This document shows positions 40,050 through 50,739 of a DNA stretch of 64,000 nucleotides, piece by piece. Each line of letters begins with the position of its first letter. Within the stretch, counting starts at the first letter, position 1. The position numbers and the translations under genes are program-made. Source of the DNA: Agapetus fuscipes. Its lineage: Eukaryota > Arthropoda > Insecta > Trichoptera > Glossosomatidae. Under the pieces are notes generated by a model, which worked only from the letters and a program-made list of their open reading frames with translations, did not search any database and had not been told where the DNA came from. The stretch spans positions 8,804,001-8,868,000 of the forward strand of contig OX637345.1 in assembly GCA_951799405.1 (NCBI GenBank), read 5' to 3'.

Positions 40050-40310
40050 TCCTTGACTTATAGGTTGGTATGCGGCTGACCACCCATGCTGTAAAAATGG
40101 TTCACTTTGCCAATGTCACCCCTGTCTCAGGGAAGGACGGCAAGAGTTGCAGGGTGTATGTCCATTTGAGATTTGGTTTTTATGTTGTAGGTTCACATGA
40201 GGCATGTGCAAGCGCGAACTTGTACGTGTCTGGTTGTGAGAATGCATGTAATGTGATTCTCCAATGTAACATATCTTTGCAACTTAGATTAGATTAGATT
40301 AGATTAGAAA
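40050..40310 (+). repeat. tail-A copy joined to its LINE, with (TTAGA)n end
   Basis: TTCCTTGACTTATAGGTTGG to CAACTTAGATTAGATTAGAT. Near-identical to 52073-52345, including about 115 bp upstream, so these two copies are young. Confidence 0.95.
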
Positions 40311-40545
40311 TTAAAAACGTGTCTGTTCAGAAGGTGCTACGGCTTTATAGTGCCCTTGCAGTGAATCTCATTGTTATCATTTTTGTAAACTTAAAGTATG
40401 GCAGTCATATTAAATACTTAAGTGGGTGTAATGTTGTGTTGTTGTTCCCCATTTTTATTCACTCCAAGGTCTATGTAAAAAAATGGTGTCTCTACTAAGG
40501 AAAGTGGCACACACACATACGGACAGTGTTTTTTTGGCATGTCCT

Positions 40546-40785
40546 TATTCCTTGACTTATAGGTTGGTATGAGGCTGACCACCCATACTGTAAAAAAATG
40601 GTTCACTTTGCCAATGTCACCTCTGTTTCAGGGAAGATCGACAAGAGTTGCAGGGCTTATGTTCATTTGAGATTAGGTTTTATACAGTAGGTTCACATGA
40701 GGCATGTTTAAGCGCGTGTCTGCTTGGGGGAACGCATTTAATATAAATCTTAAATGAAATATATATGCAACTTAGATTACAGATT
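40546..40785 (+). repeat. tail-A copy
   Basis: TTCCTTGACTTATAGGTTGG to TGCAACTTAGATTACAGATT. A short deletion in the 'cgcgaactt' segment. Confidence 0.92.
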
Positions 40786-41159
40786 ATGGATCCTGCACGA
40801 GGACAACGCGTTTCCATGAAAATTTCGTTTTTTTTCTTCGCCAAAACAAGACTTTCTTGTTGTACCTCTGGAGCGCAAGAAAGTAAAAATGACCGGTCAT
40901 GAGTTGACTTTTAGGATAAAAATAGAACAGTCTCCTAATGATAACGGTGGAAAATTGGATACTTGGGCATTTATTATTGACGTTTAACAAATATTGTCGC
41001 TTGCAGCGTTGAATAATGGTAAGGCCGGAATTTAGGCGCTAGAAACAATGCTAGAGGAAAACTCAGACAGTGTTGGGTGGATTACACAACTGTCATTGAA
41101 TTTCTAACAGGCATTTACACAAGTAGATGACAGAAATTAAAATATTGGAAATTTGTGAT

Positions 41160-41420
41160 GGTGAAAGACGGACAGTGTTTAAAAGTCAACGGTCAAGAAA
41201 AAAATGTCGGGTCCATAGTCTAGTGGCTAACGCTACGGACCCATGATCGATAGGCGTGGGTTCGTATAATTTATTTGTCAAATTACACTTTGCCAATGGT
41301 GAAAGACTGACAAAGTGTTTAAATATGTAAAGAATAAAAATGTCCGGTCCGTAGTCTAGTGGCTAACGCTACGGACCCATGATCGATAGGCGTGGGTTCC
41401 ATTACTTATTTTCCAGATTA
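41160..41420 (+). repeat. tandem duplication of a tRNA-like SINE head
   Basis: Two units about 137 bp apart, each with TAGTCTAGTGGCTAACGCTA and GATCGATAGGCGTGGGTTC (B-box start). The TAGTCTAGTGG motif is shared with SINE-2 heads. Confidence 0.8.
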
Positions 41421-41575
41421 AACTTTGCCAATGTCCCCGCTGAAAATGTGTAAGGTTTATGTTCATTTCAGATTTAGATTTTTATTTCCACATGCACATT
41501 TAGAACACATGCAGCATTGTGTAAGCGGGTGCTTAGTGAATCTTAGATGTTGCTATATCTTAGCAACGAGGAATA
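41405..41575 (+). repeat. tail-A copy, degraded
   Basis: AAACTTTGCCAATGTCCCC, TTTATGTTCATTTCAGATTT, AGCATTGTGTAAGCGGGTG. Confidence 0.6.
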
Positions 41576-41727
41576 TAAATATCAATGAATTGCATGAAAG
41601 GATGGGAAGAAATGGAGGCAACTCTGTTTTAAGGCTCCGGCCTCTCCAAGTGGAATGGCGAAAGAGTTAGTCATTTTTCACACAATCCGGTGCTAGATCG
41701 GAAGTTTAGAAATGTATAGGGATGTAT

Positions 41728-41985
41728 GTCTAATCTAATCTAAGCTGCAAAGATATATATCATTTAAGATTTATATTAAATGCATTCCCACAAGCAGATA
41801 TGTATAATTTCGCGCTAACACATGCCGCATGTGGACCTACAATATAAAAACCCAATCTCAAATGAACATAAGCCTTGCAACTCTTGCCGTCCTTCCCTGA
41901 AACAGGGGTGACATTGGCAAAGTGAACCAATTTTTTATAGTATGGGTGGTCAGCCGCATAACAAACTATAAGTCAAGGAACATAC
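41728..41985 (-). repeat. tail-A copy, reverse, joined to LINE
   Basis: TCTAATCTAATCTAAGCTGC to AACTATAAGTCAAGGAAC, followed without a break by the LINE 3'UTR and coding end. Confidence 0.95.
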
Positions 41986-42400
41986 ATGACAAATTACAAT
42001 TTTTTTTTTAAATCAATAAATAACAATATATACATGGACATAAAAAACTAAATCATAAAACCAATTTCACTTTAACAAACCCTAGCCGCCAACATCACAG
42101 ATCAACCGCTATTTCTTTCTATCCTTGCATACTTCTTTCATTTCCTCCAGAGTCATAACCTTCTTCATACAAGCTCTTCTTTTATTATGACTCTGGATAT
42201 TCCATTCATTCGCAATTTCGGATATTTGGTCGATCCATACCTTTCTCGGTCTTCCTCTACCACGACATCCATCTATTCTACCAACATATACTTTCTTCGT
42301 CAGTCTTTCCTCTTGTTTTCCTATGTAAGCTTTCAAACGATCTTGAGTGGCTTGTCCAACGACGCCATATATTTCGCGACCGAATGTGAACCAAAACCGG
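41986..42400 (-). mobile_element. LINE C-terminal coding end and 3'UTR (tail-A parent)
   Basis: Minus frame from about 42375: GVVGQATQDRLKAYIGKQEE, GRGRPRKVWIDQISEIANEW, ending CKDRKK-stop at 42109, where the 39.8-kb copy has Trp, so this is a TGG to TAG mutation. GRGRPRK-x-W and the following DRKKW resemble RTE-like LINE C-termini. Confidence 0.9.
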
Positions 42401-42802
42401 ACCGCGTAAAAAGGGGGTACAACTTACAGTGTATTCAGTAGGTCACTAAAAAAAATAGACATTTGTTCGCGTGCTACCTAGAAACTTCTTCAGTCTAGAC
42501 TCTAGAGCCTAGACTCTAGACGTTACATACCAATCGTTAATTTAATTTACCGTCAAAATCGATCTCTAATTTCATCTCTGTCTATGTATAGAGTTGAACA
42601 ATGGTGTATTTACGAAGACTGAGCGCACATGTTCGCACAAACAGCCGGGTTGTGTAATAAAACAGGTTTTTATTAACATCACGACGAGTTTTTTCTTTAC
42701 CTTAGCCGCAAAAAAAACAATTTAATTGCACTAACTCGGCTATTCAATAGATACAAGCAAAATGAATTAGTGTATTTTGCAAGCACTTACTTCTTTTTAC
42801 TA

Positions 42803-43040
42803 CATCTATAATCTAAGTTGCAAAGATATATTAACATTCAAAACTCATAACAAATGAATGCACACAAACAGAGACGTGCAAGTTCGCGCTTACAAATGTT
42901 GAATGTGTACTTACAAATTAAAATCCAAACCGCAAATGAACATAAACCCTGCAACTTTCGCCGATATTCCCTGAAACCGGGGTGACATTGGCAATGTGAA
43001 TCATTTTTTACAGTATGGTGGTCAGCCTTACACCAACATA
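42803..43040 (-). repeat. tail-A copy, reverse (first of a head-to-tail pair)
   Basis: TCTATAATCTAAGTTGCAAA to GTCAGCCTTACACCAACATA. Lacks the final AAGTCAAGGA, where the next copy begins. Confidence 0.9.
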
Positions 43041-43285
43041 TCTAATCTAAGTTGCAAAGATATGTTACATTGGAGATTCACATTACATGCATTCTCACAA
43101 CCAGACACGTACAAGTTCGCGCTTGCACATGCCTCATGTGAACCTACAACATATAAGCCAAATCTCAAATGGACATACACCCTGCAACTCTTGCCGTCCT
43201 TCCCTGAAACAGGGGTGACATTGGCAAAGTGAACCATTTTTACAGCATGGGTGGTCAGCCGCATACCAACCTATAAGTCAAGGAA
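43041..43285 (-). repeat. tail-A copy, reverse (second of pair)
   Basis: TCTAATCTAAGTTGCAAAGA to CCTATAAGTCAAGGAA. Close to the 40.05- and 52.07-kb subfamily. Confidence 0.93.
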
Positions 43286-43567
43286 ACCAAATTTAAGTCT
43301 GACATGTATGTAGGTATTTGCCTCTACACTATGCACGCGTCTGCTCTTTAATAAGGAAGTAAATAGATATAACTATTAAATAATATCTTTAGGCCATTAA
43401 TCTCGTAAAATGCAAGGACTTGAGTTTTTTTCCCAGCCATTCTATATACAGTTCATGGCTGAATTGATTTTTTTATACTTCTTCATACATAAATTAGTAT
43501 GAAATAGATAAAAAAAACAACTTCGATATTGACCACTTGATCGAATGCACAAAATTTAATGTCAGAT

Positions 43568-43835
43568 TTTTTTTCGGCGGGCAAACTTCACAAGCGTATG
43601 TGACTTGGATCCTTCGCAACCAATAACAAAATATTGGTGAGCCTTCTGCCTTAATTGTGAAAATAAATAGGTTCCACTATCATCATGCAACCTTCGGCGA
43701 CAACGCGGTAAGAGGTTGCGATATGGCACAAAATTTAAAATTCGCATTTTTCTCGGTGGATCGTCGTCACAGTTCTATGTGACTAGGGCCCTTAGCAATC
43801 AATAACAAAATATTATCCTTCGTCCAAGCAGTACG
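43568..43835. repeat. two copies of a short dispersed repeat
   Basis: GTATGTGACTTGGATCCTTC then GCAACCAATAACAAAATATT near 43600, and again near 43780-43815 (GTGACTAGGGCCCTTAGCAA). Also at 55595-55650 (reverse) and 60648-60720. Confidence 0.6.
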
Positions 43836-43989
43836 ACCGTGTGACGTTACAGTTTTGTCTAAGTCAATTAATGTGCGTACTTTATTTTCATGATTTTTTC
43901 TTTCTAAAAAATGGATTTGTGAAGAAGAACGCAATTAAACAATTTATTTTGCTTAAACCGTCACATGTACATATGAACGTCAACAATTA

Positions 43990-44172
43990 CTATTTTTTTT
44001 TTTTTTTTTGTTTTCATGAATTATTCGATTAATCATTACCCAATGACATCTTTTCAACCAGGGTCAAAGTTGTGGCAAGGGCCCCGACAGAAATCGAACC
44101 AGCGTTTTTTGATTTCAAAAAACTAGAAGAGATTAGCAACTTGATCCCTTGGCCATAACACCGACAAGTATT
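43990..44172 (-). mobile_element. SINE-C, reverse, with tRNA-like head
   Basis: Poly-T start, CCCAATGACATCTTTTCAAC, reversed B-box region GAAATCGAACCAGCG near 44092, GATCCCTTGGCCATAACACC A-box side. Confidence 0.8.
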
Positions 44173-44904
44173 CGATACACATTTATTAAAAAAATAAAGA
44201 AAATCCTAATGTCATGAAATTTTCCAGTCTCAGATTTTTAAGGTGTGCCTCATAAAAGAAAGGGGAAAGCAACATGCAAACAAGAAGTTATTCCTACTAT
44301 TTTAAGTTTTAAAATTTACGTCTAAGTGAGTTAACAAAAAATGTATAAAAACTTGAATAATGTCTCAAGCGGGCGTTGTAGTTTCCATACGTTTATGGCA
44401 AAACACTTCTGTTGAGTAAAAACTGTGTAGTTCTGTGTTTGGAGTTATTCTAAGAAAATATTATTGTTTTCTAGGGCAATGTTGATAAAATCGCAACCTA
44501 GTATGAATTGATAACATTGTGTGAATGTAGCTTTATAAAAACAGATTAGTATGCAAGTGCTTACAATGGAAGTGAACCCGGCACTATTTAAATGCAAATA
44601 GATGCTATACCTATCACTTTCAACCGACCTCACCACCAATTGTCCTTAGTTAGAAAGATAACATAGATGCTCCCATTGTAGACTTCAGTCTTAACAGAGA
44701 CGCGTGAGAGAAAGTAAAAATATATATATCCGTAAAGGAGGCATTTTTGAGTGAATACGCTTTAACTGTTTCGGCCGAGGAAAGAAAAAAGGCATAATTA
44801 TAAGACACCATGGATTGAGTAATTATTGGGTATCGAAACACAAGATGGAGAAAGCAAGAAAACATTGGATATTTTGTGGGGCAAGGAACTTGAAGCTTAC
44901 GTAG

Positions 44905-45157
44905 CCTTTTTTCCCTGTTTAATATGTTCCTGATATTCTTATGTACAATGAACATGTATTTCTCTTTTCTTTCACTGTTTAACTATATATTTTGTTTGCT
45001 CTTTTTTCTCATATATTTCATCACATATTTTCATGTTTCTACATTTTTGTAATTTTCTATGTACTTTTTCTATTGATGTATTATTTTTTTATGGCTGGTC
45101 ATGTATTGCACCCTCCACATGACTAAGCTGGAATAAACGCATATTATTATTATTATA
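44905..45157 (+). mobile_element. 3'-end fragment of a LINE with (ATT)n tail
   Basis: TTTTTTCCCTGTTTAATATG to AAGCTGGAATAAACGCATAT followed by (TAT)n. AATAAA near the end. Relative at 18276-18545; a further scrap at 60185-60262. Confidence 0.8.
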
Positions 45158-45425
45158 ACTAACACATTACTAAGCAAGCCAACTAGTACAGGTGACAGAT
45201 TGGAAAGACAGGAGGAGTTGGGGGCAAAGGCTGAAGGAAGCCAAGGGGAGATATGAGCTGTAGGGCCATCTAAGAAGAACCCATAGTTGTAATTGACAGG
45301 TTTTGCTGACAGTTGTGTACTATACTATGCTTCGATACCGCAAGCTATCTGGTGTATTATACGATGCCAATGGTGTTTACGAAACCTATTTACGTATGCC
45401 AGGAAAAACCTGAATTGAATGAATT

Positions 45426-45680
45426 GCCCCTTGACTTATAGGTTAGTATGCGGCTGACCGCCCATGCTGTAAAAAAATGGTTCACTTTACCAATCTCACC
45501 CCTGTTTAAGGGAAGGACGGCCAGAGTTTCAGGGTGTATGCCCATTTGAGATTTGGGTTTTTATGTTGCAGGTTCACATGCGGCATGTGCAAGCGCGAAC
45601 TTGTATGTGTCTGTGAGAATGCATATAATGTGAATCCCCAATGTAACATATCTTTGCAACTTAGATTAGATTAAAGATTA
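45426..45680 (+). repeat. tail-A copy
   Basis: CCCCTTGACTTATAGGTTAG to TTTGCAACTTAGATTAGATT. Confidence 0.93.
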
Positions 45681-46039
45681 GAATGGAAGAATTTGCGTCT
45701 GCAACTCTAGCCGTCTTTTTTTTCAGTCGTCTATGCCGCCGAAAGCAAAAGAGATATTAAATGTTAATGCATATTTATAGTACGAATGGTCGATCTCAAA
45801 CCAATCTTTGAGATAAAAGACGCAATGCGGTAGAATTTCAAGTCGGCTAACTCCATTGCAGAATCAATGCACGTTTTGCAAAAAAAAAAACTGACCTTGT
45901 GTTTAGGTCACAAGTTTGGCACGAGTAAATTCGGATTCGAACCGAAGCCTTCAAGTACAAAGCCTATGGGAGGTCAAATCAAAGCAAGTGACTAACTAAC
46001 AAAAGGTAAAATGTTCAGGAGAGACGTTTAAACAGCTTT

Positions 46040-46300
46040 TCTTGTCTTATTTACTCTTCGAAGTTCAATTGTCAGAGGGCAAGGGTTTGATCCCCATCAA
46101 GGTTATCAGAAATTATTTTCCGGCAAGGTTTACTCAGCCTTCACAAGAAAAGAACTAGGGGGCTGCGAAACCCCCACTTCAAAGTGGTTGGCGCGAGGCC
46201 CTTACCTGTACAAATAAAAAGGTTTCACACGCCACAAGCGATCTCTTGGTAGACATCGATTTAAGAAGGTGTACTAAATGTGCAGCTTAATTGCGTTTTT
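46040..46300 (+). mobile_element. SINE-1, head degraded
   Basis: GGGTTTGATCCCCATC (B-box side), CCGGCAAGGTTTACTCAGCC, AACCCCCACTTCAAAGTGG, TGTGCAGCTTAATTGCG. Confidence 0.8.
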
Positions 46301-46349
46301 TATTACACACCTCCATTAAATCAGTAGAATGTGATAGTCAATAATTGCT

Positions 46350-46495
46350 CTGCAAGCTTTGTAGAATTTATGTTCATTTGAGGTTCAAGTTTTCTTTTGT
46401 ATGGCAGAACACGTGCAGCATGTGTAAGCACAAAATTATAAATTTTATCTTGTGTACGTGCATGAAGTCTGAAACTAAATGAGATATAATGAAAA
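46350..46495 (+). repeat. tail-A copy, 3' half, degraded
   Basis: TTTATGTTCATTTGAGGTTC to GCAGCATGTGTAAGCACAAA. Confidence 0.6.
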
Positions 46496-46867
46496 AAAGA
46501 AAAATGACAATAGTATTACAAATCAAATGTACTATGTAATTGTTTTTTTTAGCACAATAGACATACATATTTTGCATGTTAGAAGGCAATTATCATTATG
46601 ATCAACATATTTTTCAAAATAATAAACAAAAACATAGAGTTATTATTGTGCAATCTACGACATGACGAAAGAGAGGATGTAGTCTAATGGTAAACGCGTC
46701 ACACCAGATATCGAAAGGTACAGAGTTAAAGATATTTCATAGTTTTTGAACTATTCGATCCATTAAGTTAGAATATTATAGAAGAGCCGAATTTATTTTA
46801 ACGCATGTAGTTACTATATCTGATTCAACCTACCTCGACACAAATCTTCTATAATAATAATAATAAT

Positions 46868-47112
46868 AATCTATAATCTAAGTTGCAAGGATATATTCAT
46901 TCAAAGCTCTCAGATGTATGCCCACAAACAAACACGTGTAGTTCGCGCTTACAAATGCTGATTGTGTACTTACAAATAAAATCCAAACTCATATGAACAT
47001 AAGCCCCGCAACTTTTGCCGACCTTCCCTGAAACAGGGGTGACATTGGCAAAGTGAACCATTTTTTACAGTATGGGTGGTCAGCCTCATACCAACCTATA
47101 AGTCAAGGAATA
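46868..47112 (-). repeat. tail-A copy, reverse
   Basis: TCTATAATCTAAGTTGCAAG to CCTATAAGTCAAGGAA, preceded by (ATA)n. Shares the CATTCAAAGCTCTCAGATG subfamily block with the 53.5-kb copy. Confidence 0.93.
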
Positions 47113-47194
47113 CGATTACACAAATCTTCCTTAGTTAAAAAGAGAACAAAGATGCTCCAAGTGCGACTTCATTGTTTACAAGTGTAACAGATGT

Positions 47195-47375
47195 TAGATT
47201 TGGTTAGATGGACCTTGGTAACCGGCTTTTGGTAAAGGTTGATGATTTTTTCAACCCAGCGAACAGCAAATTTCAAAATATAAATGGTATATTTTTTGTA
47301 CTCCGCCGGGATTCGAACCCACAACCTTCCATTCAGAGTCCGAAGTGTTACCACTGAATTACGGACCGGTCACGA
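47195..47375 (-). mobile_element. SINE-2, reverse, with tRNA-like head
   Basis: TTTTTCAACCCAGCGAACAG, reversed B-box GGGATTCGAACCCACAAC near 47310, ACCACTGAATTACGGACCGG. Confidence 0.85.
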
Positions 47376-48587
47376 CGTGGATTATATGATATGACGGCTC
47401 TCCTAGAGAGTGATTTAGTTTTCAGTCATTTTTTCGATTTACGCAATCAAGGTGAGTTTTATACTTGGGCACTGTATCGAAAGTATGTGTGCAAATACAA
47501 GAGCTATAATTTGCCAGTAATTCTGAGAAATATAGCTAACGTACCGTATTCTTTATTACACAAGATATTTTTAAACGAGTGGGACGAAAAATGATATACC
47601 AAAATATATCGATGATTAAAAGGAAGCAGGGCATAAGCGACATTTTGGTAGAAATGAGTTATGAATGCTATCCTATTTAGCATTCTAATTACAAGCAAAT
47701 AACTGCGTTTTCGAAGTATGGTTTTGGTGTCACCGACACGATTTTGGCCTTTTTTGTCCTAAAGGCGCTTGTGACATAAAGAAAATCGTAAAACATCGTA
47801 AAACCACATAACCAGGAATGCCAATAAAGGCCTTATTTTTTTTTTTTTATTTTAGAGCTGTTTTGATTTTAACGATATGATAAAAAAAAAACAATTTTAA
47901 ATGCCATTTTTCTGCAATCTCAAACTTTACACTGCTCTCCTGAACAATTTAGTTTATGTCGCTTATGCCTTTTAACCGTCGATATGGAAGTTAAGGGTGT
48001 ATGATTTCATTTTAATATGAATTTATTTGCCCGTCACGACCACCTATTATCCAGTAGCCGCGAAAATGCATCAAATCCCGCGTTTAGCTTTGAGAGTTCG
48101 TCGGTAGGAGATCGTATTGTTTCTGAACCATTTTGTGTTTTTTTTAGCAATAAAATAACATGAAAGCGAAAGCTAAGCGAAGTTATACATTAATTACAAA
48201 CAAGCATTTATTTTATTTTATTTACATACAAATACAAAAAAAGGCATTCAATTTATTTGTAAACAAATTTACAACAATTCACTTTCTTTCGTGTTAACAG
48301 ATATATCCAAGTATATAAGTAAATAATTATTCACCCTGTACCGATTACTCAAAAATGCAAAGAAACTGGCATAAGGTCTCTAGAGAGCGTTTTACATTTC
48401 ACAGAATTGGAATAAAACGCTACAGTTCAGTTTACACTATAGTCACACAGAAGCACACACGTGTGTGCCCTGTATTTTTACATTGCATATTTTATCAAAG
48501 TGTAGACTCCAGTGATTGCAGACCTATACAAGTGTATTAAAATAAAATATGAAAAAAAAATATATATATTTCATTTTCATTGTTTAT

Positions 48588-48840
48588 CTTGACTTATAGG
48601 TTGGTATGAGGCTCACCACCCAAACTTTAAAAAATGGTTTACTTTACCAATGTCACCCCTGTTTCAGGGAAGATCAGTAAAAGTTGCAGGGCTTTTGTTT
48701 ATTTGTGGATTTGATTTTAATATGTAAATGCGCATGCACGATTTGTAAATGCGAACTTACAAGTGTATTTTTGTGAGCATGCACTTAATATGAACCTTAA
48801 ATGTTAACATAGTTTTGCCACTTAGATGATAGATTATACA
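48588..48840 (+). repeat. tail-A copy
   Basis: TCTTGACTTATAGGTTGGTA to TTTGCCACTTAGATGATAGA. Confidence 0.92.
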
Positions 48841-48849
48841 TTGTGATTA

Positions 48850-49090
48850 TGTCCCAATGACTCAGTTGATAGAGTGCTTGCATTCCATGCCGAGAGCTGA
48901 GGTTCGTATCCCACGGAGGATGTCAGAAATGATTTCCCGTGTCGGTGTTTATTTCAACTCAATAATAAAATACCGGCAAGGTTTCTCAACCTTAACAATA
49001 AATGAGAACCAGCCCCCTCGGGAGCTGGGACACCCCCGCTTCAACTGAAATGGTTGGCGTTAGGCCGGCTTCCTTACCTATAAAAATACA
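48850..49090 (+). mobile_element. SINE-1, nearly complete, directly after tail-A
   Basis: CAATGACTCAGTTGATAGAG, GAGGTTCGTATCCCACGGAG (B-box), GATTTCCCGTGTCGGTGTTT, ACCGGCAAGGTTTCTCAACC. Confidence 0.88.
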
Positions 49091-49404
49091 ACTTTCATTT
49101 TTCTTTTCATCTTCGTCTCCTAAATGTTATTAATTTTTAAAGTTAAAAAAAGGTTTCATATTACTGCGTAGCCAGGGAATGTTTGTTGAGGCCGTGACTG
49201 CGTATGTGTTCAGTAAATATGCAAGTGTGTGTGTGCTCATGGACTTCACCCTGTGCGAAGGAAGACAACGCATCCAAGTGCTATATATGCCTGTATAGTA
49301 TACTTTTTTATACCATTGGATGTGTACATTGAAATAGCAACATGAAGTTTTTTTTCTAATAATTCAACTAAGTGATGGAATATATTCTAAGCATAAAAGC
49401 AGCA

Positions 49405-49558
49405 CAAAAGATATACCATTTATATTTTCAAATTTGCTCTTCGCTGGGTTGAAAAATTCATAAAACCTTTACCAATGACCGGTCACGAAATGTCCATCCG
49501 GCCTTACAGCAACTGGGTCTTGCTTGAGAATTGGCGCTTTATAGCGACGACGATCAAG
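49405..49558 (+). mobile_element. SINE-2 body, fused to SINE-1
   Basis: ATACCATTTATATTTTCAAA to GACGATCAAGCTCGTAAA; the head is missing and SINE-1 starts without a gap. Confidence 0.82.
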
Positions 49559-49840
49559 CTCGTAAAAAGGTCGATAGCTCAATTTGTAGAATGCTTGCAT
49601 TCCATGCCGAGAGCAAGGGTTCGATCTCAAAGTTTGACTCAGCCTTCACAAGAAATGAGAACCAGCCCTTCACGGGAGCTGGGAAACCCCCACTTCAACT
49701 AAAAGTGGTTGGTGTGAGGACGGCCCCCTTACCTGTAAAAAAAAATAGGTCCCGAAGCGCCACATGCGACTCCTTCGGGGATAACGCAGGCAAGAAGTTA
49801 CACTACATGTGTAGCTTAGTTGCGTTTTTATATAATTACC
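49559..49840 (+). mobile_element. SINE-1, following SINE-2
   Basis: GGTCGATAGCTCAATTTGTA, AGGGTTCGATCTC (B-box, last part altered), CACTTCAACTAAAAGTGGTT, GTGTAGCTTAGTTGCG. Confidence 0.88.
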
Positions 49841-49854
49841 CACTGATATAATAT

Positions 49855-50082
49855 AAGGGTGTCAGAAATGATTTCCGGTTCGGTGTTTATTTCTAACCCA
49901 AAATAAAATACCAGGAAGGTGTACTCAGCCTTCACAAGAAATAAGTACCAGTCCCCACGGGAGCTGGTATGCCTTCGCATCAACGAAGTGGTTGGCGTAA
50001 GGCCGGCCCTCTTACCTATAAAATAAATAGGTTCCCTCGCCACATGCGAAGCCCTTCGGGGATAACGCGGCAAGAAATTATT
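49855..50082 (+). mobile_element. SINE-1 body, headless
   Basis: AGGGTGTCAGAAATGATTTC to GATAACGCGGCAAGAAATTA. Confidence 0.85.
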
Positions 50083-50234
50083 ATTTAATTAGCCACACAT
50101 ACTCATGAAATTTTTGTTAGATTTCGACGGAATTTAGTTGTCTTGCACCAATCGAAATCTTGACTTTTGGATTACGAGTCCGTGAAAATCCGTGAAAACC
50201 TAAAATTAAACATATATACCTATATATATATATA

Positions 50235-50320
50235 CATATGAGGATAATTTATTTATTTAATTTTTTACATGACCAAAGAGCGCCGTTTTTGTGTGTTTCA
50301 CACCTCAAGGGCCCTCCTAA
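50235..50320 (-). mobile_element. SINE-2 3' end, reverse
   Basis: GAGCGCCGTTTTTGTGTG then CACACCTCAAGGGCCCTCC. Confidence 0.65.
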
Positions 50321-50329
50321 TCATGAATT

Positions 50330-50720
50330 AGATATTTTAAAAAGGTGCCGTTTCAGTGCTCCCTTAAAAATGCCAACAGATTCCGAAACCCTCACTCCGG
50401 GTGGCAGTCTGTTCTACTCCATCGGCCCCGAAAACCGGAAAGCGCGATCCTCAAAATTAGTGCGTATTTGACGGCGAGGCTGCATCAATCTGACAGCTTG
50501 ACACCCCGCTGACCTAAGTGTCCGCCCCCTCACACTCACTTCAACGGGGGAAAATATGTATGCCAGATATGATGGAGCCAAACCATTTAGGGCTTTAAAT
50601 ACCATCAAACACACGGTTAACCCTCTCAGGGAAACGAAGCCAATGTAGTTCTTTCAACAGCGAAGTGATGTGAGAGAATTTGGACATCCCGAAGATCAGT
50701 CTTGCGGCCGCATTCAAAAC
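50330..50720 (-). mobile_element. LINE reverse-transcriptase C-terminal region, CR1-like
   Basis: Minus frame (50414-50614 open) gives MVFKALNGLAPSYLAYIFSP, then SVRGRTLRSAGCQAVRLMQP, then FEDRAFRFSGPMEWNRLPPG, then SESVGIFKGALKRHLF. FKALNGLAPSYL and the final block are hallmarks of CR1/L2-type LINE ends. Less AT-rich than its surroundings. Confidence 0.85.
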
Positions 50721-50739
50721 AGACTGAAATCTGTTCAGT

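Noticed and set aside
40070..40297. 75-codon frame MRLTTHAVKMVHFANVTPVSG..., nearly identical at 43028-43264 (minus) and 52096-52323
   Set aside because: It recurs because tail-A copies recur; other copies of the same unit have stops and frameshifts, so there is no sign of coding selection.
44650..44955. 101-codon minus frame
   Set aside because: No start context, no domain; partly overlaps the LINE 3' end beginning at 44905.
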